From Alphaproteobacteria bacterium (GTDB lineage: Bacteria; Pseudomonadota; Alphaproteobacteria; RF32; CAG-239): DNA of 64,000 nt. Under the pieces are notes generated by a model. The model was not told the DNA's origin and searched no databases. It was given only the letters and a program-made list of their open reading frames with translations. Every line of letters starts with the position of its first letter. The stretch's first letter is position 1. Positions 37,084 through 44,547 of the stretch are shown piece after piece. The position numbers and the translations under genes are program-made. The DNA lies in NCBI GenBank assembly GCA_017626035.1, contig JAGAJR010000026.1, positions 1-64,000 of the forward strand, read 5' to 3'.

Positions 37084-37347
37084 TTATCTTCTGGATTTTT
37101 TTACGGTATCAGTGATAGAGACCCCGATAGATTCATTTTCGGTAATAACGACTTCGCCGTGTCCGATTAAGACATCGTTGGCATAAATATCCACATAATC
37201 GTTGACATCCCTGTCAAGTTCCACGACGGCTCCCCGTCCGAGCTTTAATAACTGCTGAACGCGGAGATCCGCCGTTCCCAACGTTACGGAAATGTCGATG
37301 CTGATTTCTTCGTCTGAAATTTTGTTTTTTCTTGAGTTGTTCATCAA
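37084..37347 (-). CDS. FliN/SpoA-family protein (short)
   Basis: An 87-residue protein. Residues about 15-80 match the SpoA fold of FliN/SctQ-C: ISVTLGTADLRVQQLLKLGRG, VVELDRDVNDYVDIYANDVLIGHGEVV. FliN in E. coli is longer because of an N-terminal extension missing here. FliN normally lines the flagellar C-ring, yet no other flagellar or type III secretion gene is in the window and it is 7 nt upstream of the lipid A acyltransferase gene, apparently heading the LPS operon. It could be a displaced true FliN or a repurposed SpoA protein. Confidence 0.8.
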   Translation of the reverse strand: MMNNSRKNKISDEEISIDISVTLGTADLRVQQLLKLGRGAVVELDRDVNDYVDIYANDVLIGHGEVVITENESIGVSITDTVKKSRR

Positions 37348-37543
37348 AAATTACCCTTAACCTTATATATGCGGACTTTATTTTTCTTTATACTATATGA
37401 TTTTTTTTAATCTGCAAATTCAATTTATCAACTTATTATATGCAAATGTATAAAATATGAGCATTTTTTAATACAATTGTGGATTAAAAAGTTTAGCGAT
37501 TGCCGACAAGGCTTAAATGTGCCAAAAAAGTTTTTAAACGGCA

Positions 37544-37572
37544 TTGTCGTTGCCGAATAGTTTTCCTATATA
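37544..37572 (+). promoter_or_regulatory. Candidate promoter of lon
   Basis: TTGTCG, 17-bp spacer, TATATA, 33 bp before the ATG. The -35 lies in the right arm of an imperfect inverted repeat whose left arm contains GCCGACAAGGC at 37502-37512. Confidence 0.55.
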
Positions 37573-37604
37573 TAAGATGACAATAAAATTGAAGGTAAAA
37601 GAAA

Positions 37605-39944
37605 ATGGCAGAAAAAAAACAAAAGTATCCCGTTCTTCCGTTGAGAGATATTGTAGTTTATCCCAAAATGATAGTTCCTTTGTTTGTCGGAAGGGAAAAG
37701 TCTATTCGAGCTTTGCAAGAGGTGGTTGAAAATGATCAGAACATTATTCTGGCAACGCAGAAAAATGCGTCGATAGAAGATCCGACTCAGGAAGATATTT
37801 TTGACGTGGGTACTTTGGGAACGGTTTTGCAGCTGTTAAAACTTCCTGACGGCACGGTCAAAGTTTTGATTGAAGGCGTGGAACGCGTTAAAATTGAAGA
37901 GTTTTTGAAAAATGAGGATTACATAGAGGCTGAAGCCGTTGTCCTTCCCGAGAAAAACGGGGACAGCACGGAACTGGAAGCTTTGTCCCGAGCGGTTCTT
38001 TCCCAGTTTGAAGAATATGTGAAATTATCCAAAAAGACACCGCCTGAGGTTTTGGTTGCCGTTAATCAGATTGAGGATTACGGTAAGCTGGCAGATACCA
38101 TTGCCTCCCATTTGGCGTTGAAAATTGCCGATAAACAAGCGTTGTTGGAAGCTCAAACGCTGAAGGATCGTTTTGAAAAAATTCTGGGTTTTATGGATGC
38201 TGAAATAACTTTGTTGGAAGTTGAGAACAAAATCAAAGTCCGTGTCAAAAAGCAAATGGAAAAAAGCCAGAAAGAATATTATCTGAATGAGCAGATGAAA
38301 GCGATTCAGAAAGAACTCGGCGACGGGGACGGTTCGGTTGAAATTTCCGATTATATGAAAAAAATCGAAAAGACTAAATTGAGCAAAGAAGCTAAAGAAA
38401 AAGCCCTTGCCGAGGTTAAAAAACTCAAAAGTATGAGTGCCATGTCCAGTGAGGCAACGGTTATCCGGAATTATCTTGACTGGCTGCTGGATATTCCGTG
38501 GAAAAAACGTTCCAAAGTTAATAAAGATTTGTCGAAGGCTTTGGAAATTTTGGAGAAAGACCATTACGGACTGGAGAAGGTTAAAGAACGCATTGTCGAA
38601 TATTTGGCCGTGCAAGCCCGGGCTGATAAAGTTAAAGGGCCGATTTTGTGTTTGGTCGGACCTCCGGGAGTTGGTAAAACTTCTTTGGGCAAGTCAATTG
38701 CCAGGGCTACGGGAAGAAGTTTTGTCAGGGCATCTCTCGGCGGTATGAGAGACGAGGCGGAAATCCGCGGACATCGCAGAACTTATATCGGGTCTATGCC
38801 TGGCAAGATTATTAAAGGAATGAAAAAAGCGGCTACCTCTAATCCGTTGTTCCTGCTTGATGAAATAGACAAGCTGGGCAATGATTACCGCGGCGATCCG
38901 AGTTCGGCTTTGTTGGAAGTTTTGGATCCGGAGCAGAATTCTTCCTTTAACGATCATTATCTGGAAGTGGATTATGATTTGTCGGATGTGATGTTTGTTA
39001 CAACGGCTAACTCTTTGGATATGCCGCGTCCGTTATTGGACAGAATGGAAATTATTCGTTTGTCGGGTTATACCGAAGACGAAAAAATCGAAATTGCCAA
39101 ACGGCACTTGATTCCGAAGATTTTCAAAGAAAATGCGGTAAAGGAAAAAGAACTGAGCATTTCAGATGATGCCGTTCGCAATATTATCCGGCATTATACC
39201 CGGGAAGCCGGTGTCAGAAATCTGGAGAGAGAGCTGTCGACTTTAGCCCGTAAAGCGGTTAAGGAAATTATGCTTTCGGGAAAGAAAACCAAAAAGATAA
39301 GCGTTACCGAAAAAAATCTGGAAAAATATCTCGGTGTTATCAAATATCGTTTCGGCGAAGCTGAGGAAAGCGATCATGTCGGTGTTACCACCGGTTTGGC
39401 GTGGACGGAAGTCGGCGGGGATATTCTCTTTATCGAAGCGGTGGATATGCCGGGCAAGGGGAACATCAAACAGACCGGAAAACTGGGTGATGTTATGAAA
39501 GAATCCATTGAAACGGCTTATTCGGTTGTCCGTTCCCATTCACGGGATTTGGGGATTGATCCGGAAGTGTTTGAAAAAACGGATATTCACGTTCACGTTC
39601 CTGAAGGAGCTACTCCGAAAGACGGTCCTTCGGCCGGTATAGCCATGTATACTACCTTGGTTTCCGTGCTGACAAAAATTCCGGTTCGGAAAGATGTGGC
39701 AATGACGGGTGAAATTACTTTGCAAGGCAGGGTTCTGCCTATCGGCGGTTTGAAAGAAAAGCTTCTTTCCGCTTTGCGGGGAGGAATTAAAACCGTGATT
39801 ATTCCGAAGGATAATGAAAAGGATTTGGCCGAAATTCCCGATAATGTGAAGTCAGGTCTGAAAATTATTCCGGTTTCGGAAGTCAGCGAAGTTATAAAAA
39901 TTGCTCTTAACGGCAAAATTACACCGTTGAAGGACAAAAAATAA
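37605..39944 (+). CDS. lon: ATP-dependent protease Lon
   Basis: A 779-residue LonA. The N-terminal substrate-binding domain (PVLPLRDIVVYPKMIVPLFVGR) is followed by a coiled-coil region. The AAA+ module has Walker A GPPGVGKTSLG and Walker B FLLDEIDK. The serine protease domain has EGATPKDGPSAGIAM, containing the catalytic Ser, and the Lys in GLKEKLLSA. It degrades misfolded and regulatory proteins. It is monocistronic with its own promoter, and HU follows downstream as in many proteobacteria. Confidence 0.97.
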   Translation: MAEKKQKYPVLPLRDIVVYPKMIVPLFVGREKSIRALQEVVENDQNIILATQKNASIEDPTQEDIFDVGTLGTVLQLLKLPDGTVKVLIEGVERVKIEEFLKNEDYIEAEAVVLPEKNGDSTELEALSRAVLSQFEEYVKLSKKTPPEVLVAVNQIEDYGKLADTIASHLALKIADKQALLEAQTLKDRFEKILGFMDAEITLLEVENKIKVRVKKQMEKSQKEYYLNEQMKAIQKELGDGDGSVEISDYMKKIEKTKLSKEAKEKALAEVKKLKSMSAMSSEATVIRNYLDWLLDIPWKKRSKVNKDLSKALEILEKDHYGLEKVKERIVEYLAVQARADKVKGPILCLVGPPGVGKTSLGKSIARATGRSFVRASLGGMRDEAEIRGHRRTYIGSMPGKIIKGMKKAATSNPLFLLDEIDKLGNDYRGDPSSALLEVLDPEQNSSFNDHYLEVDYDLSDVMFVTTANSLDMPRPLLDRMEIIRLSGYTEDEKIEIAKRHLIPKIFKENAVKEKELSISDDAVRNIIRHYTREAGVRNLERELSTLARKAVKEIMLSGKKTKKISVTEKNLEKYLGVIKYRFGEAEESDHVGVTTGLAWTEVGGDILFIEAVDMPGKGNIKQTGKLGDVMKESIETAYSVVRSHSRDLGIDPEVFEKTDIHVHVPEGATPKDGPSAGIAMYTTLVSVLTKIPVRKDVAMTGEITLQGRVLPIGGLKEKLLSALRGGIKTVIIPKDNEKDLAEIPDNVKSGLKIIPVSEVSEVIKIALNGKITPLKDKK

Positions 39945-39972
39945 AGCTGCATTATTTTATATCATAACGGAA

Positions 39973-39995
39973 GGGCGGATTTTCCGCCTTTTCTT
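39973..39995 (+). terminator. Terminator of lon
   Basis: GGGCGGA-TT-TCCGCC followed by TTTTCTT. Confidence 0.8.
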
Positions 39996-40263
39996 GTATG
40001 AAAGAATCTGTATTTCCTTTTTTTATCAGACTCGTTTGAAAGGGACTAAAATCGTTTGTAAGGCTTGATTTTTCAATGTTATCTGTGAATAACCGGGTAA
40101 AATGCTCGTTAAAATGGGCTTTTTGAGAGAAAAAAGTGGATTATTCTGTATAAAAGCGTTGATTTTGTTTGACTTAAGCGTTTTTTGAGTCTTAAATTTT
40201 ATTGTGATTGGGAATTTCCCTGTCACTTTGGTTTATAACTTATAATTAGAGGGAGTCCTCATC

Positions 40264-40536
40264 GTGAATAAAAATGAATTGATTTCTAGCATTGCTAATG
40301 AAACAGGCCTTACAAAAACTGATTCTGCTAAGGCTTTGGACGCATTTGTTGCTTCTGTAACTTCAGCTTTGAAAGCTGGTGATGAAGTTCGCCTCGTTGG
40401 TTTCGGTACTTTTGCAGTTTCTAAACGTTCTGCTACAACCGGCCGCAACCCACGCACTGGTGCTACTATCAAAATTCCGGCTCGCAAACAAGCTAAGTTC
40501 AAAGCTGGTAAAGCTCTTCAAGACTCTGTAAACTAA
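40264..40536 (+). CDS. hupB: DNA-binding protein HU
   Basis: A 90-residue HU/IHF-family protein with the diagnostic GRNPRTGATIKIPARKQAKFKAGK arm region (key residues R, N, P, G, K) and the N-terminal NKNELISSIA. The start is GTG with GGGAG 10 nt upstream. It is a homodimeric nucleoid protein. The 270-nt gap before it is AT-rich and has a TATAAT at 40241-40246 that could be its -10, although no good -35 is visible. Confidence 0.97.
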   Translation: MNKNELISSIANETGLTKTDSAKALDAFVASVTSALKAGDEVRLVGFGTFAVSKRSATTGRNPRTGATIKIPARKQAKFKAGKALQDSVN

Positions 40537-40585
40537 TTATCTGTTAAGGACTGGCTTTGTCAGTCCTTAGTTTATAGAACAATAT

Positions 40586-40617
40586 AAAGGCGGGATGATT
40601 GTTCCGCCTTTTTTGTT
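40586..40617 (+). terminator. Terminator of hupB
   Basis: AAAGGCGG pairs with CCGCCTTT plus a T-run. An additional hairpin (AAGGACTG/CAGTCCTT) precedes it at 40547-40569. Confidence 0.85.
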
Positions 40618-40714
40618 TGTTTTAAAAGAGAATAATTGACGAATAGCAATAATCTGATTAAACTCAAGGTAATTTATTAAGTTTTTGAATGTATTAATCT
40701 ATAATTTTGTTGCT

Positions 40715-41173
40715 ATGAGAAATTTAAATTCGTTTTGTAAAATGACTTCAAATGAAGCACACGATTTGATTTATTCTTCAGAGGTTCCTAATCCTGATTG
40801 CGAGTTCTTAATCCTTTCCTGTGAAAAGGGCGGCTTGTCGCATTTTTATATTCGGAGAAAAAAGGTCTTTGAGAGAATATTGTCTGATTTGTGTATGAAC
40901 TGGAGTATTGAATGCGGCGGTCGAATTCTGCAATTGGATTTTTGCCGGCACAAGGCTTTGGGGTATGTGAATGATGACGGAGAACTGAACTTTGTCGGGG
41001 TTTCCTTTGTTAACGTTGAATATGCTTCCGCGGATGGAGGGTATTGTATAAAGGCAGAGGAAGAATTGCCGTGGAAGGGCAGTCTTTTGGTTCCGTTGCG
41101 AGAGCGTAAGCATGAAATTGCGAAAAGGGAAATATTTGTTTATCCGGAGCGGAATGAAATCAAAGGAATTTAA
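40715..41173 (+). CDS. Hypothetical protein, about 152 aa
   Basis: A soluble protein that I do not recognise. Mixed alpha/beta, with scattered Cys and aromatic residues (LDFCRHKALGYVNDDG, KAEEELPWKG) and a basic C-terminus. The frame is open from a TTG at 40685, but neither that start nor the ATG at 40715 has a convincing Shine-Dalgarno. A possible promoter (TTGACG, 17 bp, TAAACT) lies at 40636-40664. It stands between hupB and tRNA-Val with its own terminator. The start is uncertain. Confidence 0.6.
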   Translation: MRNLNSFCKMTSNEAHDLIYSSEVPNPDCEFLILSCEKGGLSHFYIRRKKVFERILSDLCMNWSIECGGRILQLDFCRHKALGYVNDDGELNFVGVSFVNVEYASADGGYCIKAEEELPWKGSLLVPLRERKHEIAKREIFVYPERNEIKGI

Positions 41174-41187
41174 AAGCGTTTAAGTTT

Positions 41188-41219
41188 AGGGGCTATTTTT
41201 CGGCCCCTTTATTTTTTTG
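41188..41219 (+). terminator. Terminator after the hypothetical gene
   Basis: AGGGGC-TATTTTTCG-GCCCCT with a following T-rich stretch. Confidence 0.8.
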
Positions 41220-41261
41220 TAAAGTATAAGGAAAACCCCAAGTAAATGGGAAATAAGACAG

Positions 41262-41307
41262 CCAATAACACAAAACCCACCTGATTAGGTGGGTTTTGTG
41301 TTATTGG
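41262..41307 (-). terminator. Perfect 20-bp hairpin at the tRNA-Val CCA end
   Basis: CCAATAACACAAAACCCACC pairs perfectly with its complement around a 6-nt loop (TAATCA on the minus strand). The stem starts at the encoded CCA of tRNA-Val. The inner G/C part followed by TTTTGTGTT would act as terminator. Confidence 0.8.
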
Positions 41308-41380
41308 TGGGAGTTGAGAGGTTCGAACTCCCGACCCTCTCGGTGTAAACGAGATGCTCTTCCAGCTGAGCTAAACTCCC
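41305..41380 (-). tRNA. tRNA-Val (UAC)
   Basis: Minus strand: acceptor GGGAGTT/AACTCCC, discriminator A, encoded CCA. Anticodon stem TCTCG/CGAGA with loop TTTACAC gives anticodon TAC. The T-arm has GGGAGTTCGAACCTCTC. Confidence 0.97.
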
Positions 41381-41398
41381 ATCATGTTTACGGATGAT

Positions 41399-41427
41399 TT
41401 TATAACCTTATTATTTTAATTAATCAA
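41399..41427 (-). promoter_or_regulatory. Promoter of tRNA-Val
   Basis: On the minus strand TTGATT, 17-bp spacer, TATAAA, ending about 19 bp before the tRNA 5' end. Confidence 0.65.
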
Positions 41428-41515
41428 GCAAAAAATTAAAAAATTTATAAAAAAATTTTTAATGCTTAAATATCAATATGTTGTATGACTGGTCAGGGAG
41501 AATGCCGCGTATAGA

Positions 41516-41539
41516 TATCCCCCAGTTTACTGGGGGATA
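41516..41539. repeat. Perfect 10-bp hairpin TATCCCCCAG/CTGGGGGATA
   Basis: A GC-rich hairpin with a TTTA loop in an AT-rich gap, just outside the terminator of the start-less gene remnant. It occurs once in the window, so it is not an array unit. Confidence 0.6.
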
Positions 41540-41550
41540 TAGGAGCTAAT

Positions 41551-41579
41551 AAAAAAAACTCCGGATGGTCCGGAGTTTT
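41551..41579 (-). terminator. Terminator downstream of the minus-strand gene remnant
   Basis: AAAACTCCGGA-CCA-TCCGGAGTTTT with eight T on the minus strand, 20 bp past the stop of the frame at 41600-41878. Confidence 0.8.
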
Positions 41580-41599
41580 AGAAAGTGTAGGTATCAATT

Positions 41600-41878
41600 T
41601 TATTTTGATATCCTGAGATTTGCAATTTCCACTCCGGCAGGTACAGGATCCCGGGAGAACTCGTAGTTTTTTTGATCAGGGTAGATGTAGTTGTTAGGAT
41701 TGGTCATTTTTATTCCCCATTTTTGAGGATGTTCATCATCAATGATTTTTCCGGTAACAATATATTCTACGCCGTTTTCCCACGAGGAAAAAATCCTTTT
41801 GGAGATAATCGGAAAAAGCGTTGTGTCGACCCCCAGGCTTTTTTTGTTGTTTTTCGTGATTAAATATGAAACTATATG
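41600..41878 (-). pseudogene. Start-less remnant of an unknown protein gene
   Basis: A 92-codon minus-strand frame ends at TAA (41600-41602) just before a terminator. It reads like real protein, with balanced composition and runs such as ENGVEYIVTGKIIDDE, HPQKWGIKMTNPNNY and DPVPAGVEIANLRISK. A stop at its upstream end and the absence of any ATG, GTG or TTG there mean that no full-length start exists. The only in-frame ATG would give 35 residues (start near 41704), with GGGGA upstream. I read it as a 5'-truncated gene overlapped by the promoter region of the TM1266-type regulator; a very short protein is the alternative. No family recognised. Confidence 0.5.
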
Positions 41879-41907
41879 TTATCATTAATTTATTGAAGGA
41901 GAGGAAA

Positions 41908-42162
41908 ATGGAAACAAGAGTTGCGATTGTCGGCATTATTGTTGAGAATATGAATTCCGTGGAAAAGCTGAACGGGATTTTGCACGAATATGCTCAATAT
42001 ATGGTTGGACGTATGGGGATTCCTTATCGGCAGAAAAATATCCATATTATTTCCATTGCGATTGATGCTCCGCAGGATGTTATCAGTGCTTTGACCGGGA
42101 AAATCGGCAATTTGGACGGAATCTCCGTTAAGGCGGCATTTTCAAACGTTTGCACCGATTGA
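41908..42162 (+). CDS. TM1266-family iron-only hydrogenase system regulator
   Basis: An 84-residue ACT-like protein: METRVAIVGIIVEN...VEKLNGILHEYAQYMVGRMGIPYR...ISIAIDAP. This is the small NikR-C/ACT-like family found in [FeFe]-hydrogenase maturation loci. GAAGGAGAGG lies directly before the ATG at 41908; an upstream in-frame ATG lacks such a site. It precedes hydG, separated by a perfect hairpin, which supports a role in hydrogenase maturation control. Its ligand is not known from sequence. Confidence 0.85.
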   Translation: METRVAIVGIIVENMNSVEKLNGILHEYAQYMVGRMGIPYRQKNIHIISIAIDAPQDVISALTGKIGNLDGISVKAAFSNVCTD

Positions 42163-42190
42163 CAAACTTTTCTTTTTTTACTTGTAAAGA

Positions 42191-42226
42191 TAACGCCAAT
42201 TGATTATATTGGCGTTAATTTTTGTT
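42191..42226 (+). terminator. Terminator between the hydrogenase regulator and hydG
   Basis: TAACGCCAAT pairs with ATTGGCGTTA and is followed by ATTTTTGTT. It allows the regulator to be made apart from hydG. Confidence 0.75.
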
Positions 42227-42273
42227 ATGAACTGACAGGGAAGAGTAATCTGACCTATAAGAAAGGTAATATC

Positions 42274-43692
42274 ATGTATAATCCTAAATCGTTAAAAGCA
42301 GAAGAGTTCATCTCTCATCAGGAGATTTTGGACTCTTTGGACTATGCCGACAAGCATAAAAACAATGCCGAACTGATAGATGAAGTTTTGAAAAAAGCCA
42401 GAGAATGCAAAGGTCTTTCGCACCGGGAAGCTTTATTGCTTCTGGATTGCGACATTCCTGAGAAAAATGAAGAAATTTTTGCATTAGCCGAGCAGATTAA
42501 AAAAGATTTTTACGGTAACCGGATTGTGATGTTTGCTCCGTTATATCTTTCCAACTATTGCGTTAACGGGTGCGTTTATTGTCCGTATCACGCCAAGAAC
42601 AAACATATTGCCCGCAAGAAGCTGACTCAGGAAGAAATCGCCAAAGAAGTGATTGCTTTGCAGGATATGGGGCATAAGCGTTTGGCTTTGGAAGCCGGAG
42701 AAGACCCGGTTAACAACCCGATAGAATATATTTTGGAATCTATTAAAACCATTTACGGCATTAAACATAAAAACGGGGCAATTCGCCGTGTGAATGTCAA
42801 TATTGCCGCAACGACGGTCGAGAATTACCGCAAGCTGAAAGAGGCCGGTATCGGGACTTATATCCTGTTTCAGGAAACGTATCATAAAGAAAGTTACGAA
42901 AAACTTCATCCGAAAGGTCCGAAGCACAATTACGCTTATCATACCGAGGCGATGGACCGGGCAATGGAAGGCGGTATTGACGACGTCGGTCTGGGTGTTT
43001 TGTTCGGTTTGGAACGTTATCGTTATGAGTTTGCCGGACTTCTGATGCACGCCGAGCATTTAGAGGCTGTTCACGGAGTAGGTCCGCACACGATTTCGGT
43101 TCCGAGAATCCGTCGTGCCGATGATATTGATCCGTCGGTATTTGATAACGGAATAGATGATGATATTTTTGCCAAATTAGTAGCTTGTATCCGTATCGCC
43201 GTGCCTTATACGGGAATGATTATGTCGACCAGAGAAAGCAAGGCTTGCCGCGAAAAAGTTATTCATTACGGAATTTCGCAAATCAGCGGCGGTTCCAAAA
43301 CCAGTGTCGGCGGATATGTCAAACCGGAAGAGGAAGACGATAAGTCCGAGCAGTTTGAAGTCAGCGATACCAGAACGTTGGACGAGGTGGTTAAATGGCT
43401 GATGGAACTGGGATATATTCCGAGTTTTTGCACGGCTTGTTATCGTGAAGGAAGAACGGGAGACCGTTTTATGGCTTTGTGCAAAACCAAACAAATTCAT
43501 AACTGCTGTCTGCCGAATGCTTTGATGACTTTGAAGGAGTATTTGGAAGATTATGCTTCTCCCGAAACGAAAAAAGTCGGCGAGGCTTTGATTAAAGCGG
43601 AGTTGAACAATATTCCGAAGGAAAAGGTCAGAAATATTGTCTGTGAAAATCTGGAAGAAATTGAAGGCGGCAAACGCGATTTCAGATTTTAG
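42274..43692 (+). CDS. hydG: [FeFe]-hydrogenase H-cluster radical SAM maturase HydG
   Basis: A 472-residue radical SAM tyrosine lyase that makes the Fe(CO)2(CN) synthon for the H-cluster. The N-terminal radical SAM motif CVNGCVYCPYH has the CxxxCxxC spacing. The C-terminal cluster motif reads FCTACYREGRTGD followed by CKTKQIHNCC, with the CxxC and distal Cys of HydG. HydE, HydF and the hydrogenase itself are not in this window, so the operon is split. It indicates an anaerobic, hydrogen-evolving or hydrogen-using metabolism, uncommon in alphaproteobacteria. Confidence 0.95.
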   Translation: MYNPKSLKAEEFISHQEILDSLDYADKHKNNAELIDEVLKKARECKGLSHREALLLLDCDIPEKNEEIFALAEQIKKDFYGNRIVMFAPLYLSNYCVNGCVYCPYHAKNKHIARKKLTQEEIAKEVIALQDMGHKRLALEAGEDPVNNPIEYILESIKTIYGIKHKNGAIRRVNVNIAATTVENYRKLKEAGIGTYILFQETYHKESYEKLHPKGPKHNYAYHTEAMDRAMEGGIDDVGLGVLFGLERYRYEFAGLLMHAEHLEAVHGVGPHTISVPRIRRADDIDPSVFDNGIDDDIFAKLVACIRIAVPYTGMIMSTRESKACREKVIHYGISQISGGSKTSVGGYVKPEEEDDKSEQFEVSDTRTLDEVVKWLMELGYIPSFCTACYREGRTGDRFMALCKTKQIHNCCLPNALMTLKEYLEDYASPETKKVGEALIKAELNNIPKEKVRNIVCENLEEIEGGKRDFRF

Positions 43693-43705
43693 GATGTATG
43701 GATAT

Positions 43706-43737
43706 AAAAAAAGGCTTTCGGAAGAAAGCCTTTTTTT
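43706..43737. terminator. Terminator of hydG, bidirectional
   Basis: AAAAAGGCTTTC-GGAA-GAAAGCCTTTTTTT between converging genes. Confidence 0.88.
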
Positions 43738-43741
43738 GCGA

Positions 43742-44182
43742 TTATTTTTTGGATGGGAGTTTTTCCAATTTTCCGGTAGGAGTGAGTTCCAAGCCTTTTG
43801 TGCGGAGAGCGGCTTGTCCGCTTTCGTCGTAGGTGTAATAATAAATCAATTCTCTTTCGTTGATACGGTTGGCGTCAATAGCGGCTTCCGGAATTCCCCA
43901 GATGATGGAAATCGGCCAGGTAATCAGATTCAGAAAACCATAAAGGTAATGACTGCCGTCGCCGCCGTTTCCCGATGCCAGGTAAAAGTTTCCGAATCCC
44001 GGCAGGAGGTTTAATGCTCCGGCACCGGCGGGGTTAGCCGGGCGTTTCCAGTTTCCGGCCGGCTTTTCCACGGTTATGCCCTGAGCTTTTAAGTTTCGTA
44101 ATGTTAAGTGTTCCTGATGAGTGAGAGAAGTGCAGGCAGAAAGAAGAGATACTGCCGACAGAATAGTGATAAATTTTTTCAT
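43742..44182 (-). CDS. Small lipoprotein with Gly-rich and hydrophobic segment
   Basis: 146 residues from the ATG at 44182. A lipoprotein signal (MKKFITILSAVSLLSAC) is followed by a charged region, a Gly/Ala/Pro segment (NPAGAGALNLLPGFGNFYLASGNGG) and one hydrophobic stretch (FLNLITWPISIIWGIPEAAIDANR). AAAGGATG lies 9 nt before this ATG; another ATG 12 nt upstream overlaps it. The mixture of lipobox and a TM2-like helix pair resembles small envelope lipoproteins of unknown function. It lies downstream of the structured RNA candidate at 44211-44427. Confidence 0.78.
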   Translation of the reverse strand: MKKFITILSAVSLLSACTSLTHQEHLTLRNLKAQGITVEKPAGNWKRPANPAGAGALNLLPGFGNFYLASGNGGDGSHYLYGFLNLITWPISIIWGIPEAAIDANRINERELIYYYTYDESGQAALRTKGLELTPTGKLEKLPSKK

Positions 44183-44210
44183 ACGATTAAACATCCTTTG
44201 TTTTTAGTTC

Positions 44211-44243
44211 CTAAAAAGAAACCCGCCTAGTGGAAGAGGCGGG
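44211..44243 (-). terminator. Terminator of the minus-strand RNA candidate
   Basis: CCCGCCT-CTTCCACT-AGGCGGG followed by TTTCTTTTT on the minus strand. Confidence 0.8.
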
Positions 44244-44427
44244 CGGATGTTAGAAAACCGTACTAAACTAAACGGCTCGGCTTATTTGGCCAAAACCTTA
44301 TTCACCGACATCCACCCAATAAAGTATAGGTAGACTGTCGGCACAAAATTTAAAGTCGTGTGCACCCGACTAGTTTAGTTAGGGTTTTCTAAGCCCTGAG
44401 CGGTATCCTTTCTACGGGAGGCCGCCT
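44211..44427 (-). ncRNA. Candidate structured RNA upstream of the lipoprotein gene
   Basis: About 217 nt without a coding frame. A minus-strand promoter (TTGATT 44457-44462, 17 bp, TACTCT 44434-44439) and an intrinsic terminator bracket it. TTAGAAAACC (44383-44392 on the minus strand) pairs perfectly with GGTTTTCTAA (44250-44259), continued by CTAA-CTAAAC/GTTTAG-TTTAG. Inside are GTCGG-GCACA/TGTGC-CGAC and CTTATT/AATAAG stems with further GGCC complementarity that could form a pseudoknot. It could be a stand-alone small RNA or an attenuator leader for the lipoprotein gene. No known family recognised. Confidence 0.55.
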
Positions 44428-44547
44428 GTCCAAAGAGTAGTTGAGATTTGGCGATAAATCAAGATTAAAGTTTAAAATAGGTGGTTGTAAAATACCGATT
44501 ATATTATATACTCCGGTCAGATTTTTTAATTTTGCAGAGATAAAGAT

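Noticed and set aside
41516-41539. GC-rich hairpin considered as a CRISPR-type repeat
   Set aside because: It occurs once only; no array of spaced repeats exists anywhere in the window.
41739-41936. 65-codon minus-strand frame starting MPTIATLVSIF
   Set aside because: It overlaps the protein-like frame at 41600-41878 in another phase and the start of the TM1266-type regulator gene, and has no ribosome site.
44211-44427. Minus-strand RNA considered as permuted tmRNA or RNase P RNA
   Set aside because: No T-loop/acceptor segment or tag peptide for tmRNA, and none of the conserved RNase P core blocks, are visible.
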